64,000 nt of DNA from Comamonadaceae bacterium (GCA_027488255.1 JAIYBZ010000008.1:1-64000), one strand, 5' to 3'. Shown: positions 33,837 to 46,163, counted from the stretch's first letter. Program-made: numbers and translations. The notes: generated by a model not told the origin, from the letters alone.

Positions 33837-34663
33837 CAGCCTTGCCAGCCCAAATCGGTCGAGAGTTGCTGGGCAAACTGGCGCAAATGTTGGGCGACGG
33901 CGCCGTCCCATGTGGTGTCCAAGGTGGCCGAAGAACCCAACACCACCACGCCCAACACCAAGTGCCCATCGGCATCAAAGACCGGCGCACACCACCCAGC
34001 GATGCCGGGCAGCAGCACATTCACAGCCCGCCCCAAACCTTGTTGCCGCGTCTCTTTGAGCATGGCTTTCAGTTGGCTGGGCGTGTGGGGCAAGTCGCTG
34101 CGGCCTAATTTGCGGGCCAAGGCCAGTTCTTCTTCGATCATGGGCGCCGTTTTGTCGGCGGCTCCGCCATGGCTCACAAAGGCGGTGAAGCAGCGGCCGG
34201 TCGCCGAAGACAAGAGGGGCATCACATCGCCCAGCCGCAAACTGACCGGCATCGCCAAAGGGTTTTCTTGCCAATGCACCAAGGTCGGTCCGCGGTTGCC
34301 CCAGACGGCCAGCGCCAAGGTGTGGCCCGTGGTTTCCAGCAAAGCGGGCAACCGATCGCGCGCCATCTTGACGGCATCCAAGCGCGACAAAGTGGCCAAG
34401 CCCAGTCGCAATGTGGCGGGCCCCAATTCGTAGCGGGTGCTGCTGCTGTCTTGCACCACCAAGCCCAAACGCTGAAAGCTCACCAAATAGCGGTGGGCTT
34501 TGGCGGCACTCATGTTGGCCGCCGCAGCGAGGTCGCGCAACATCAAGGGTGCAGGGGCCTGGGCCAGTACTTCCAGCAAGGCAAAACCCACTTCGACCGA
34601 CTGAATGCCGGCACGTTCTTTGTCAGGATCCTGCGGGGGTGAAGCCGGGCTGTCGGTGTCCAT
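33836..34663 (-). CDS. IclR family transcriptional regulator
   Basis: A 275-residue regulator. The winged helix-turn-helix is at about 18-80 (GFALLEVLAQAPAPLMLRDLAAAANMSAAKAHRYLVSFQRLGLV), followed by the effector domain with LLSSATGRCFTAF and GIAGWCAPVFDADGHLVLGVVVLGS. It is divergent from the FAH-family gene at 34767, with a short inverted repeat between, so it probably controls it. The ligand is not known. It shares one base with the next gene, suggesting cotranscription. Confidence 0.9.
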   Translation of the reverse strand: MDTDSPASPPQDPDKERAGIQSVEVGFALLEVLAQAPAPLMLRDLAAAANMSAAKAHRYLVSFQRLGLVVQDSSSTRYELGPATLRLGLATLSRLDAVKMARDRLPALLETTGHTLALAVWGNRGPTLVHWQENPLAMPVSLRLGDVMPLLSSATGRCFTAFVSHGGAADKTAPMIEEELALARKLGRSDLPHTPSQLKAMLKETRQQGLGRAVNVLLPGIAGWCAPVFDADGHLVLGVVVLGSSATLDTTWDGAVAQHLRQFAQQLSTDLGWQG

Positions 34664-34682
34664 ATCGCCTAAAATCAGGTTT

Positions 34683-34696
34683 CGTTTAGTTAAACG
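34683..34696. promoter_or_regulatory. Inverted repeat between iclR and FAH-family genes
   Basis: CGTTTA-GT-TAAACG is an inverted repeat (6-bp arms, 2-base spacer) 20 bases upstream of the IclR start and 71 bases before the FAH gene. IclR proteins bind such sites; this is inferred from position. Confidence 0.45.
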
Positions 34697-34766
34697 GGTT
34701 TAACAATGCGTAACTTCTCGGTGGTGCACACTGTAGCCCATTGCGACCCGAACGGACACATTCCAC

Positions 34767-35780
34767 ATGAAATTGGCGACCTACAAAGACGGCTCACGCG
34801 ACGGACAACTGGTGGTGGTCTCGCGCGATCTGAGCACGGCACATTATGCGACTGGCATTGCCAGCCGCTTGCAGCAGGTGCTGGACGATTGGAACTTTTT
34901 GGCGCCGCAACTGGAAGACCTCTACACCACCTTGAACCAAGGCAAAGCACGGCACGCTTTTCCTTTTGACCCCGAGCGTTGCATGGCCCCTCTGCCCCGG
35001 GCCTACCAGTGGGCCGATGGCTCGGCCTACTTGAACCATGTGGAGTTGGTACGTGCGGCCCGCAGCGCTGAAGTGCCCAGCAGTTTTTACACCGACCCCT
35101 TGATGTACCAAGGCGGCAGTGATGACTTTTTGGGCCCCTGCGATCCGGTGGTGTGCGCCAGTGAAGCATTTGGCATTGACTTTGAAGCCGAAATCGCGGT
35201 GATCACCGGCGATGTGCCGATGCAGACCGACGCCGACGAAGCCATTGAAGGGGTGCGCCTGATCATGCTGGCCAACGACGTGAGCTTGCGCAACCTGATT
35301 CCCAATGAGTTGGCGAAAGGCTTTGGCTTTTTCCAGAGCAAACCCGCCACCGCCTTCAGTCCCGTGGCGGTCACGCCCGATGAATTGGGCGAGGCGTGGC
35401 AAGGCGGGCGCGTGCACCTGACGCTGCAGTCCACTTGGAACGGCCGCAAAGTGGGCCTGTGCGAGGCGGGCCCTGAAATGACCTTTCACTTTGGCCAGTT
35501 GATTGCCCACATCTGCAAAACCCGCAATGTGCGCGCAGGTTCTATCGTGGGCAGCGGCACCGTCAGCAACAAAAGCATCGAGAAAGACGGCCGCCGTGAA
35601 TGGCCCAAGGGCTACAGCTGCATCGCAGAAAAGCGCGCCATTGAAACCATTTTGGACGGCCAGCCCAGCACCGAATTCATGAAATTCGGCGACACCATCC
35701 GCATCGAGATGAAGGGCCTGAACGGCGAGAGCGTGTTCGGGGCCATCGCGCAAGAGGTGGTGCCCCTCCAGCGCGACTGA
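34767..35780 (+). CDS. Fumarylacetoacetate hydrolase family protein
   Basis: A 337-residue enzyme. The metal-binding core is clear: FEAEIAVITGDVP (Glu ligands), MLANDVSLRNLIPNELAKGFGFFQSKPATAFSP (Asp and Lys) and GSIVGSGTVSNK. This group is often named fumarylacetoacetate hydrolase and is met near homogentisate genes in Burkholderiales, but it is quite distant from the fahA in this window (337 against 481 residues). The actual substrate may be another 2,4-diketo acid. The start at 34767 (MKLATYKDGSRDGQL) is the family start. Confidence 0.87.
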   Translation: MKLATYKDGSRDGQLVVVSRDLSTAHYATGIASRLQQVLDDWNFLAPQLEDLYTTLNQGKARHAFPFDPERCMAPLPRAYQWADGSAYLNHVELVRAARSAEVPSSFYTDPLMYQGGSDDFLGPCDPVVCASEAFGIDFEAEIAVITGDVPMQTDADEAIEGVRLIMLANDVSLRNLIPNELAKGFGFFQSKPATAFSPVAVTPDELGEAWQGGRVHLTLQSTWNGRKVGLCEAGPEMTFHFGQLIAHICKTRNVRAGSIVGSGTVSNKSIEKDGRREWPKGYSCIAEKRAIETILDGQPSTEFMKFGDTIRIEMKGLNGESVFGAIAQEVVPLQRD

Positions 35781-35791
35781 GGCCCGGGGCG

Positions 35792-37242
<1,451 letters not shown>

Positions 37243-37246
<4 letters not shown>

Positions 37247-38727
37247 TTCAGTCCCTCCGGCTGGCGCAGATGAAAGTCAGTGGCTTGTTGCAGGCGGTGA
37301 GCGGCGTTCAGCAATTGGCCTTCCTTGAAGTAATTGCCAATCAATTGCAGGCCCACCGGCATGCCGTCCGCGCCAAAGCCGGCGGGCACACTCATGCCCG
37401 GCAAACCGGCCAATGAGGCGGGGAGCGTGAAGATGTCGGCCAAATAATCGGCAACCGGGTCGTTGGCGTTTTCGCCCAACTTCCACGCCACGGTGGGGGC
37501 CACGGGGCCCGCAATCACATCGCACTGCTGGAAGGCATTTTGGAAATCGTCGGCGATCATCCGGCGGATCTTTTGCGCTTGCAGGTAATACGCGTCGTAA
37601 TAACCGTGGCTCAGCACATAGGCGCCGGTCATGATGCGGCGCTTGACTTCGTTGCCAAAGCCTTCGGCGCGGGTTTTTTTGTACATGTCCACCAAGTCGG
37701 TGAAGTCCTTGGCGCGGTGGCCAAACTTCACGCCGTCAAATCGGCTCAGGTTGGAGCTGGCTTCGGCGGGGGCAATGATGTAGTACACCGGAATCGACAA
37801 CTCGGTGCGCGGCAAGCTGATGGGCACCAGCTTGGCGCCGAGCTTTTCGTATTCGCGCAAAGCACCCTCGACGGCCGCACGCACATCGGCCGCCAAGCCT
37901 TCGCCAAAAAATTCTTGCGGCATGCCAATCCGCAGGCCTTCCAGCGAGCCATTCAAGGCACGGGTGAAGTCTTCTGCAGGCACATCCAACGAGGTGGAGT
38001 CGCGGTCGAGGTCAGGGCCGCACATGGCGCTGAGCAACAAGGCGCAATCTTCGGCCGAGCGGGCCATCGGGCCGCCTTGGTCCAAGCTAGAGGCATAGGC
38101 AATCATGCCGTAACGGCTGGCACGGCCATAGGTGGGCTTGATGCCGGTGATGCCGCAAAAACTGGCGGGCTGGCGAATCGAGCCGCCGGTATCGGTGCCG
38201 GTGGCAGCGGGCACCAAACGCGCCGCCACAGCGGCCGCGCTGCCGCCCGATGAGCCACCCGGCACGCGGGCCGTGTCCCAAGGGTTGGTCACTTTGCCAA
38301 AAGCCGAGTTTTCGTTGGCCGAGCCCATGGCGAACTCGTCGCAGTTGAGCTTGCCCAGCGTGACCATGCCCGCGCCGCCGTGCTCTGAGGCGCCGAGTTT
38401 TTGCACCAAGGTGGCGTCAAAGGGCGAGCGGTAGCCGGTGAGAATTTTGGAGCCCGCGGTGGTAGCGAAGTCGCGCGTCACAAACACATCTTTGTGCGCG
38501 ACAGGCACGCCTTCCAACGGCCCTGCTGTACCGGCTTGCAAGCGGGCGTCGCTCGCTTGGGCTTGGGCCAATGTGACTTCACTGTCGATGTCCAGAAAAG
38601 CGTTGTGCGGGTTGCCGCCCAAACGCGCCAAAAAGTCGGTGGCCACTTCGACCGCACTCACTTTTTTGCTGTGCAGCGCTTGCGCCAGTTCGGCCACGCT
38701 CATGTCATGCAGGTTTGAAATCGTCAT
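37243..38727 (-). CDS. gatA: Asp-tRNA(Asn)/Glu-tRNA(Gln) amidotransferase subunit A
   Basis: A 494-residue amidase that releases ammonia from glutamine for the transamidation. The Ser-cisSer-Lys triad is present: Lys79 in VAHKDVF, Ser159 in PGGSSGGS and the nucleophile Ser183 in [11 protein letters not shown]. The ATG at 38727 gives [15 protein letters not shown]; a GTG at 38739, overlapping the gatC stop as GTGA, is also possible. It is in one transcript with gatC and gatB. Confidence 0.96.
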
Positions 38728-38735
38728 GGCGCCGC

Positions 38736-39035
38736 TCACTCGATCACCTTGGGAACCAAAAACAAGCCGCGCTCAATGGCGGGCGCACTGCGTTGGTTCA
38801 GTTCGCGTTGGTTGGGTTCACTGGCGGTGTCGGGGCGCAGCCGCAAGGTGATGTCCTGAATGGCGGCCACGGGGTGCGCCATGGGCGCAATGCCGGTGGT
38901 GTCCACCGCCTGCATGGCTTCGACAATGCCAAAAAAACCATTGATTTGAGTAAGCATGCGCTCACTTTCTTCTGGTTGGAGTTCCAGCCGCGCAAGGTTC
39001 GCGATTCGGGCAATATCCTGTGGGGTCAGGGACAT
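38736..39035 (-). CDS. gatC: Asp-tRNA(Asn)/Glu-tRNA(Gln) amidotransferase subunit C
   Basis: A 99-residue protein that stabilises the GatA-GatB complex. [49 protein letters not shown] and the C-terminal end LFLVPKVIE are the expected family pattern. An upstream in-frame Met is too far from the family start. It is the first gene of gatCAB, divergent from mreB. Confidence 0.95.
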   Translation of the reverse strand: MSLTPQDIARIANLARLELQPEESERMLTQINGFFGIVEAMQAVDTTGIAPMAHPVAAIQDITLRLRPDTASEPNQRELNQRSAPAIERGLFLVPKVIE

Positions 39036-40288
<1,253 letters not shown>

Positions 40289-40358
40289 ATCCAGCCGTTG
40301 GCCGTGGCCAACGCGCGCACCCACTCACTACCCCACTTGAATCCGGCGCATTGACTCC

Positions 40359-41300
40359 ATGGCACTGGATACCCTTGAACGCAGCGCCCCGCCCATCTTC
40401 AGGCAGGGCCTGCCTGCGACATCGAAGCTCGTGCTGTTGGCGTTGCTGGCCATCGCCCTGATGGCTTCTGACCATCGGTTTCAGATTTCACAGCCCCTGA
40501 GGACCGGTGTGGCCATTGTCTTGGCCCCCTTGCAGTGGTTGTCCTTGCAACCGGCACGCGTGGTTCAAGGTTTGGCTCAATACTTTGGCAGCCTAGAGGC
40601 GGCGCAAGATGCGGCCCAAGAGTTTCAGACCCGCACCATCGCGCAAGCCCAACGCTTGCAGCTGGTTGAGCAATTGCAACAAGAAAACGCACAGATGCGT
40701 GAGCTGTTGAATCTGCGCACACAAATTGCTGGGCCCGCCAAAGCGGTTCAGGTGCTGTACGAAACCATGGATCCCTACACCGACCGCATCGTGGTGGACG
40801 GTGGCCAAATTGCGGGCATCGAGCAAGGCTCGGCCGTCATCGACATTGCGGGCGTGGTGGGGCAAGTGACACGCGTCTACCCCTTGGTGAGTGAGGTGAC
40901 GCTGCTCAGCGATCGCAGCCACAGTCTTCCCGTCATGAATGCCCGTACCGGCACCCGTCATGTGGCGATTGGCGACCCGTTTCTTGCGGGGGGCGCCTTG
41001 GAGTTGAAGTTTGTCCCCTCGGCCACCGACATCAAGCAAGGTGATTTGTTGACCACCAGTGGCATCGATGGCATTTATCCACCGGGTTTGCATGTGGGGC
41101 ATGTCAGCCAAATTGATCGCCGTGTCGACTCTTCATTTGCGCGCGTGCATGCCACTTTGGTGGCCAAGCCCAGGGGGCGTCATTTGCTGGTGTTGACGCC
41201 GGTGAAAGATTGGCCTGCTGCCCCGCCGCCTGTCCATGAGACCAAGCCATTGGGCAAAGGCCGCACCTCAACGCCCACAGCCGCAGGAGTCAAGCCATGA
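40359..41300 (+). CDS. mreC: Rod shape-determining protein MreC
   Basis: A 313-residue inner-membrane protein. An N-terminal transmembrane helix (LVLLALLAIALMASDHRF, about 24-41) is followed by a coiled coil (about 85-118, RLQLVEQLQQENAQMRELL) and a periplasmic beta domain (DRIVVDGGQIAGIEQGSAVI, TLLSDRSHSLPVM). MreC links MreB to PBP2. The Pro-rich C-terminal tail is variable. It overlaps mreD by 4 bases. Confidence 0.95.
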   Translation: MALDTLERSAPPIFRQGLPATSKLVLLALLAIALMASDHRFQISQPLRTGVAIVLAPLQWLSLQPARVVQGLAQYFGSLEAAQDAAQEFQTRTIAQAQRLQLVEQLQQENAQMRELLNLRTQIAGPAKAVQVLYETMDPYTDRIVVDGGQIAGIEQGSAVIDIAGVVGQVTRVYPLVSEVTLLSDRSHSLPVMNARTGTRHVAIGDPFLAGGALELKFVPSATDIKQGDLLTTSGIDGIYPPGLHVGHVSQIDRRVDSSFARVHATLVAKPRGRHLLVLTPVKDWPAAPPPVHETKPLGKGRTSTPTAAGVKP

Positions 41301-41818
41301 TCATGCCGGCCGGACGGCCCTTGCTTTTGCCCGCCAACCCCAAGTTCATTGCCATGACCTTGGTCTTGGGGTTGCTCGCCAACATGCTGTTGGGCTTGCT
41401 GGGCTGGCGCGGCTTGCCGGATGTGTTGGCCATTGTGTTGGTCTTCTGGATCGTTTATCAGCCCCGCCGCGTGGGCTTGGTCTTGGCCTTTATTTTGGGC
41501 TTGGCCATGGACGTGCACGAGTCCAGTTTGTTGGGACAAAACGCCTTGTCCTATGTGGTGCTGAGTGCCATGGCGCTGGCCATGCAACGGCGTTTGCTTT
41601 GGTTCCCCTTGCGCGAACAGGCGGTGCAGATCATTCCGCTTTTTGTGATCGCCTCTTTGTTGGAGTGGGTGACCCGATTGATCGTGCACGATGCCCTGCC
41701 CCATTGGAGTCAACTGTTTGCACCATTGCTGCAAGCCGCTCTGTGGCCTTTGGTGGGGGCCTTGTTGCTGGCACCCCAGCGACGCGCCTTTGATCCCGAC
41801 AACATTCGGCCTCTTTGA
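41297..41818 (+). CDS. mreD: Rod shape-determining protein MreD
   Basis: A 173-residue protein with five to six hydrophobic segments; GLVLAFILGLAMDVHESSLLGQNALSYVVL is the MreD signature. It belongs to the elongation complex with MreC, RodA and PBP2. It begins in an ATGA overlap with mreC and ends next to the mrdA start. Confidence 0.93.
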   Translation: MIMPAGRPLLLPANPKFIAMTLVLGLLANMLLGLLGWRGLPDVLAIVLVFWIVYQPRRVGLVLAFILGLAMDVHESSLLGQNALSYVVLSAMALAMQRRLLWFPLREQAVQIIPLFVIASLLEWVTRLIVHDALPHWSQLFAPLLQAALWPLVGALLLAPQRRAFDPDNIRPL

Positions 41819-41820
41819 CC

Positions 41821-43791
41821 ATGTCGATCAAGCTGACCTCTCTGGCCGAGTTGCGCGACAACCAGGCCGAGCTTCACCGTTTTCGGGAACGCGTGGGCAT
41901 TGTGCAGGCGGTCGTGTTGTTTTGTTTTTTGTTGTTGGTGCTGCGTTTGTCGTATTTGCAAATCGTGCGCCACGACGACTTGCAAGAGCAGGCTGAAAAC
42001 AACCGCACAGCCGTGATTCCGACGGTGCCGCCACGCGGCACTATTTTGGACCGCAATGGGGTGGTCTTGGCCAGCAACTATTCGGCCTACACCCTCGAGA
42101 TCACCCCCTCACAAGTGCCCGATCTAGAGGCCACCATTGAAGCCTTGTCCAAGGTGGTGGACATTCAGAGCAAAGACCGTCGTCGCTTCAAGCGCTTGCG
42201 CGAAGAGTCGCGCAGCTTTGACTCTTTGCCCATTCGCACCCGCTTGAGCGACGAAGAGGTGGCCCGCTTCAGTGCCCAACGCTATCGGTTTCCTGGCGTC
42301 GAAATCAAGGCGCGCTTGTTCAGGCAATACCCCTTTGGTGAATTGGCCAGCCATGTGGTGGGTTACATCGGCCGCATCAATGCCAAAGAAAAAGAGCGCC
42401 TTGAAGAAGAAGACGAGTCGGGCAATTACCGCGGCAACGAATACATCGGCAAGCTGGGCGTCGAGCTCAAGTACGAGCGCGAATTGCATGGCATCACGGG
42501 CGTGAACCGTGTCGAAACATCGGCCGGTGGACGGGCCACCCGCAGCCTGTCCAGCCGGCAGGCCATCCCCGGTCAAAACGTGGTGTTGTCGATCGACATT
42601 CAGTTGCAAAAAATGATTGAAGACCTGTTTGGCAACCGCCGTGGTGCCCTGGTCGCGCTGGATCCGAACACTGGCGAAGTGTTGGCCTTTGTCAGCAAGC
42701 CCACCTTCGATCCGAATTTGTTTGTCGAGGGCATTGATGTCGAAAACTGGCAAGCCCTGAACGAGTCACCAGATAAACCCTTGCTCAATCGCGCCTTGCG
42801 CGGCACCTATCCCCCGGGCTCCACTTACAAACCTTTTATGGCTTTGGGGGCCTTGAGCACGGGCAAAAGAAACGCCACCACCATCATCAACGATGCGGGT
42901 TCTTGGACCTACGGGGGCCATACTTTCCGCAGCCACGGTGACGGCGGTTTGGGCCCGGTGGACATGGTGCGGTCCATCAGTTTGTCGAGCAATGTGTACT
43001 ACTACTCTTTGGCCAACGAAATGGGTGTGGACACGATTCACGACTTCATGAAGCCTTTGGGTTTTGGCCAAATCACCGGCATTGATTTGCCGGGCGAAGT
43101 GCGGGGAGTGCTGCCCAGCACCGAGTGGAAGCGCAATTACTACAAACGCCCAGAGCAGAAAAAATGGTACGGTGGTGAAACCATCTCGCTCGGCATTGGC
43201 CAAGGCTACAACGCGTTCACGATGGTGCAATTGGCTTCGGCCACTGCCACCATTGCCAACGGGGGCCGCAAGTTTTCTCCGCGGGTGGTGCGCGCCACGC
43301 AAGACCCACTGACCCATGCCGAGCAGTTGAACACCTTGTCGGAGCCCATTGACTTGGGCTACTCGCCGGACCACATCGCAGTGGTGCGCAATGGCTTGGT
43401 GGGCGTGGTGACCTCGGGCACATCGGCCCAAGTGTTTGCAGGTGCGGGCTACCAAAGCGCCGGCAAAACCGGCACAGCCCAAGCCGTCACGATTGGTCAA
43501 AAAGACAAATACAACGCGGCCAAGCTGGCCGAGTTCCAACGCGACCACGCTCTGTACATGGCGTATGCCCCGGCTGAAGAGCCCAAGATTGCTTTGGCCG
43601 TGGTGGTGGAAAACGCTGGCTTTGGCGCGGTGTCTGCGGCCCCCATTGCACGCCGGGTTTTTGACTATTGGTTGTTGGGCCAATACCCCAGCGAGGAAGA
43701 CATCGCGGCCACCCAAAAAGGGCAGTCAGGTCGACCTATCGGCACACCCCGCAACAAGGCCGACGTGCCAGTCGAAAGCCGCAACAACTGA
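41821..43791 (+). CDS. mrdA: Penicillin-binding protein 2
   Basis: A 656-residue class B transpeptidase of lateral wall synthesis. One transmembrane helix is at about 27-44. The catalytic serine is Ser334 in PPGSTYKPF, the SxN motif is SLSSNVYYY and the KTG box is SAGKTGTAQA. The ATG at 41821 is chosen; a TTG six bases earlier overlaps the mreD stop. In many relatives rodA follows mrdA; here a convergent marC-type gene follows after 29 bases. Confidence 0.96.
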   Translation: MSIKLTSLAELRDNQAELHRFRERVGIVQAVVLFCFLLLVLRLSYLQIVRHDDLQEQAENNRTAVIPTVPPRGTILDRNGVVLASNYSAYTLEITPSQVPDLEATIEALSKVVDIQSKDRRRFKRLREESRSFDSLPIRTRLSDEEVARFSAQRYRFPGVEIKARLFRQYPFGELASHVVGYIGRINAKEKERLEEEDESGNYRGNEYIGKLGVELKYERELHGITGVNRVETSAGGRATRSLSSRQAIPGQNVVLSIDIQLQKMIEDLFGNRRGALVALDPNTGEVLAFVSKPTFDPNLFVEGIDVENWQALNESPDKPLLNRALRGTYPPGSTYKPFMALGALSTGKRNATTIINDAGSWTYGGHTFRSHGDGGLGPVDMVRSISLSSNVYYYSLANEMGVDTIHDFMKPLGFGQITGIDLPGEVRGVLPSTEWKRNYYKRPEQKKWYGGETISLGIGQGYNAFTMVQLASATATIANGGRKFSPRVVRATQDPLTHAEQLNTLSEPIDLGYSPDHIAVVRNGLVGVVTSGTSAQVFAGAGYQSAGKTGTAQAVTIGQKDKYNAAKLAEFQRDHALYMAYAPAEEPKIALAVVVENAGFGAVSAAPIARRVFDYWLLGQYPSEEDIAATQKGQSGRPIGTPRNKADVPVESRNN

Positions 43792-43820
43792 GCCCGTTGA
43801 TGTGCCCATTGATGCGCTCA

Positions 43821-44420
43821 TTAATGGGGCCAAGATTGCGCCAGTGATTTCAGGCCGCGGATCAGCATCTCCACCGAGATGGACACCAAAATCAAGCCCA
43901 TCAAGCGCTCAAACGCCGAGACCACACGCAAGCCGACCACGCGTTGCAAACGCTCGGCCAGCAGCAGCACCACAGCACACACGGCCATGGTCACGGTCAG
44001 CGCCGCCACCCATTCCATGCGGCGCTCGGGCGCTTGACTGACCAACAGCAACACCGTCGCCATGGCCGAGGGGCCCGCCAAAGCCGGAATCGCCAGCGGC
44101 ACGATCAAGGGCTCGGTGAGCGGCACCGGCGAGTCTTGGGGAGGAGGGGGAAAGACCATGCGCAAGGCGATCAAAAACAACACCACAGCACCGCCAATTT
44201 GCAAAGAGACATCCGACAGGCTCATGGCCTTCAGGAACGACTGCCCGACAAACATGAAGGCCAGCAGCAGGGCAAAGGCAATCAACACCTCGCGCAAGAT
44301 CACGCGCGCCCGGCGCTCGGGGGGGACGGCCCGCAAGCTGTTGACAAAAATCGGGATGTTGCCCAGAGGGTCGGTGATCAGCAAAAGCAAGATCGTGGCC
44401 GAAGCAAAGGTGTGTTCCAT
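43821..44420 (-). CDS. MarC family inner-membrane protein
   Basis: A 199-residue protein with about six hydrophobic segments. LLLITDPLGNIPIFVNSLRAVP and the LIVPLAIPALAGPSAMATVLLL segment are typical of MarC/YhgN. The role of the family is not settled; a link to drug resistance was withdrawn. A GTG three bases upstream of the ATG at 44420 would be an alternative start. It ends close to mrdA, tail to tail. Confidence 0.9.
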   Translation of the reverse strand: MEHTFASATILLLLITDPLGNIPIFVNSLRAVPPERRARVILREVLIAFALLLAFMFVGQSFLKAMSLSDVSLQIGGAVVLFLIALRMVFPPPPQDSPVPLTEPLIVPLAIPALAGPSAMATVLLLVSQAPERRMEWVAALTVTMAVCAVVLLLAERLQRVVGLRVVSAFERLMGLILVSISVEMLIRGLKSLAQSWPH

Positions 44421-44426
44421 CACAGA

Positions 44427-44840
44427 TCAGCTCGCGTACACCGAGTCCAGATCGGCGAAGCCTTTGACTTCAATGGGGTTGCCAAAGGGGTCGACGAAAA
44501 ACATGGTGAATTGCTCGCCGGGCTGACCTTCAAAGCGGAGCTGAGGCTTCATGACAAAGTTCAGTTGAGCCGCCTCTAAACGGTCGGCCAGAGCTTGCCA
44601 ATCGGCTTGTTGCAAAACCAAGCCAAAGTGCGGCATGGGCACCCACTGGTCGCCCACACGGCCGGTCAGGCTGGTTTTGAAGGGCTCGCCCAAGTGCAGT
44701 GAAATTTGGTGCGAGAAAAAGTCAAAGTCGACCCAGGTGTCTGTGGATCGACCCTCTTTGCAGCCGAGCACACCGCCGTAAAAACGGCGGGCCTCGTTCA
44801 GGTCGGTGACATGAAAAGCAAGATGAAAAAAACTGCGCAT
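44427..44840 (-). CDS. VOC family protein
   Basis: A 137-residue single-domain glyoxalase-fold protein. HLAFHVTDLNEARRFYGGVLGC at the start and FFVDPFGNPIEVKGF at the end frame a VOC domain. Possible metal ligands: His9, and His in PMPHFGLVL, and Glu in PIEVKG. This small group is often annotated as a dioxygenase-like protein; no substrate can be given. The start at 44840 gives MRSFFHLAF. It is 6 bases from the MarC gene. Confidence 0.85.
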   Translation of the reverse strand: MRSFFHLAFHVTDLNEARRFYGGVLGCKEGRSTDTWVDFDFFSHQISLHLGEPFKTSLTGRVGDQWVPMPHFGLVLQQADWQALADRLEAAQLNFVMKPQLRFEGQPGEQFTMFFVDPFGNPIEVKGFADLDSVYAS

Positions 44841-44892
44841 GGCGTCAAGCATAGCAGCCGAAACATTCGGTTTCAGGCCCAGTAAGGCGGTG

Positions 44893-45543
44893 TCAAGACT
44901 TGGCTTTCATGCGCGCCATCATCAACTCGGTGTTGGCTTTGCGATCGGCATTGACCTGCTGCAGTGCAGGCCGCTCGCCCATGCGCTTGAGGTAGTCACG
45001 CACCGGCAAATCGGCCAGAAAGTCGCGCCCATAAATGATTTTGGTGGCAGAACTGACCAAGGGCAAATGCACCACGGCTGCGCAATCGGCCAAACTCAAA
45101 CTGTCGCCTGCCATGTAGGGGCTGAACTGCGCCAGTTGGGCAAAGGCTGCCACATTCTTTTCCAGCTGAGCCGAGATTTTTTCTTTGGCGCTGTCCCCCA
45201 CTTTGCCGCCAAAGAAGGCCTCTGGGTATAGGTTGCGCACCACCAGCTCGAGATGCAGCTCTAAAAAAGTCACCAACTCACGCACCTTGGCCGCCGCCAA
45301 GGGGTCGCGGGGCAGCAAGGGATTTTGCGGGTATTGGTCTTCGATGAACTCCATGATCACCGCCGACTCACACAGCGACCCCTGCGGGGTCTTGATGTAG
45401 GGCACTTTGCCCAAAGGGCTGCAAGCGGGATCGGTCTGCCCGACCCAAACCAATTCTTCGGTGAACGCGATGTTTTTTTCTAGCAGGGCAAATTTGACTT
45501 TGTTGTAGTAATTGCTGCCTGCAAATCCGCAAAGTGTGAGCAT
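44893..45543 (-). CDS. Glutathione S-transferase family protein
   Basis: A 216-residue GST. The N-terminal thioredoxin-fold domain carries a Ser/Tyr-containing start (CGFAGSNYYNKVKFALLEK) and the GKVPYIKTPQGSLCESAVIMEFIE glutathione-binding segment; the C-terminal helical domain runs from about residue 85. A GGAGG sequence just upstream of 45543 marks the start. Detoxification or isomerase activity cannot be decided. Confidence 0.9.
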   Translation of the reverse strand: MLTLCGFAGSNYYNKVKFALLEKNIAFTEELVWVGQTDPACSPLGKVPYIKTPQGSLCESAVIMEFIEDQYPQNPLLPRDPLAAAKVRELVTFLELHLELVVRNLYPEAFFGGKVGDSAKEKISAQLEKNVAAFAQLAQFSPYMAGDSLSLADCAAVVHLPLVSSATKIIYGRDFLADLPVRDYLKRMGERPALQQVNADRKANTELMMARMKAKS

Positions 45544-45696
45544 GGGGCCTCCATAGAAATAAGTGGACAGCGTAATCGGCGTTCAAAAAAAGTGCGGTCA
45601 CTCAGATGACCGTCACCAAGACGGGCGCTGCACTGGTTATTTGCAGCCACTCAGGGGCATGGGCTTGTAAGTCTTGCATCAACAAAAGTGTTCAGA

Positions 45697-46104
45697 ATGC
45701 GCGCCATCATGCTGGAACGTCTTGTTTACCGATCTGAAGCCACCCATAAATTGGGCAGTTTGCATTTGTTCAATTTATTGGTGCAATGCCGCAAGCGCAA
45801 CAGCGAATTGGGCATCACTGGGCATTTGCTCTACACCGAAGAAATCTTTGTGCAGTGCATCGAGGGGCCACCGGCCGCGGTGGAGGCCTTGTGGCAAAGC
45901 ATTCAACGCGACGATCGCCACCACAACATCGAATTGTTGTCGCGGGGACCCGAAACTGAGCGCCGATTTGGCGACTGGTCCATGGCTTTTTCTTCCTATG
46001 CCCACTTTAATAAGTACGGCATTCCGGGCTTTTTCCCGGTGGACGAAGAGGGCATGAGCGAGGCGGCCGCGCGTTGCGCGGGCCTCACGGACGCACTCGT
46101 TTAA
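45697..46104 (+). CDS. BLUF domain blue-light sensor protein
   Basis: A 135-residue protein containing only a BLUF flavin-binding domain and a short C-terminal part. LERLVYRSEATH, CRKRNSELGITGHLLYTEEIFVQCIEGPPAAVEALWQSIQRDDRHHNIELL and RFGDWSMAF fit the pattern, with the flavin-contacting Tyr (VY), Asn (RKRN) and Gln (FVQ). No output domain is fused, so signalling would go through a partner. The start could also be the GTG at 45688 or the ATG at 45709. It is divergent from the GST gene. Confidence 0.87.
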   Translation: MRAIMLERLVYRSEATHKLGSLHLFNLLVQCRKRNSELGITGHLLYTEEIFVQCIEGPPAAVEALWQSIQRDDRHHNIELLSRGPETERRFGDWSMAFSSYAHFNKYGIPGFFPVDEEGMSEAAARCAGLTDALV

Positions 46105-46163
46105 GCCTCCATACCCGCGCTCAAGGCGTGTCGGGTTTCAGACCCGGTGCCATAATATTGGCC

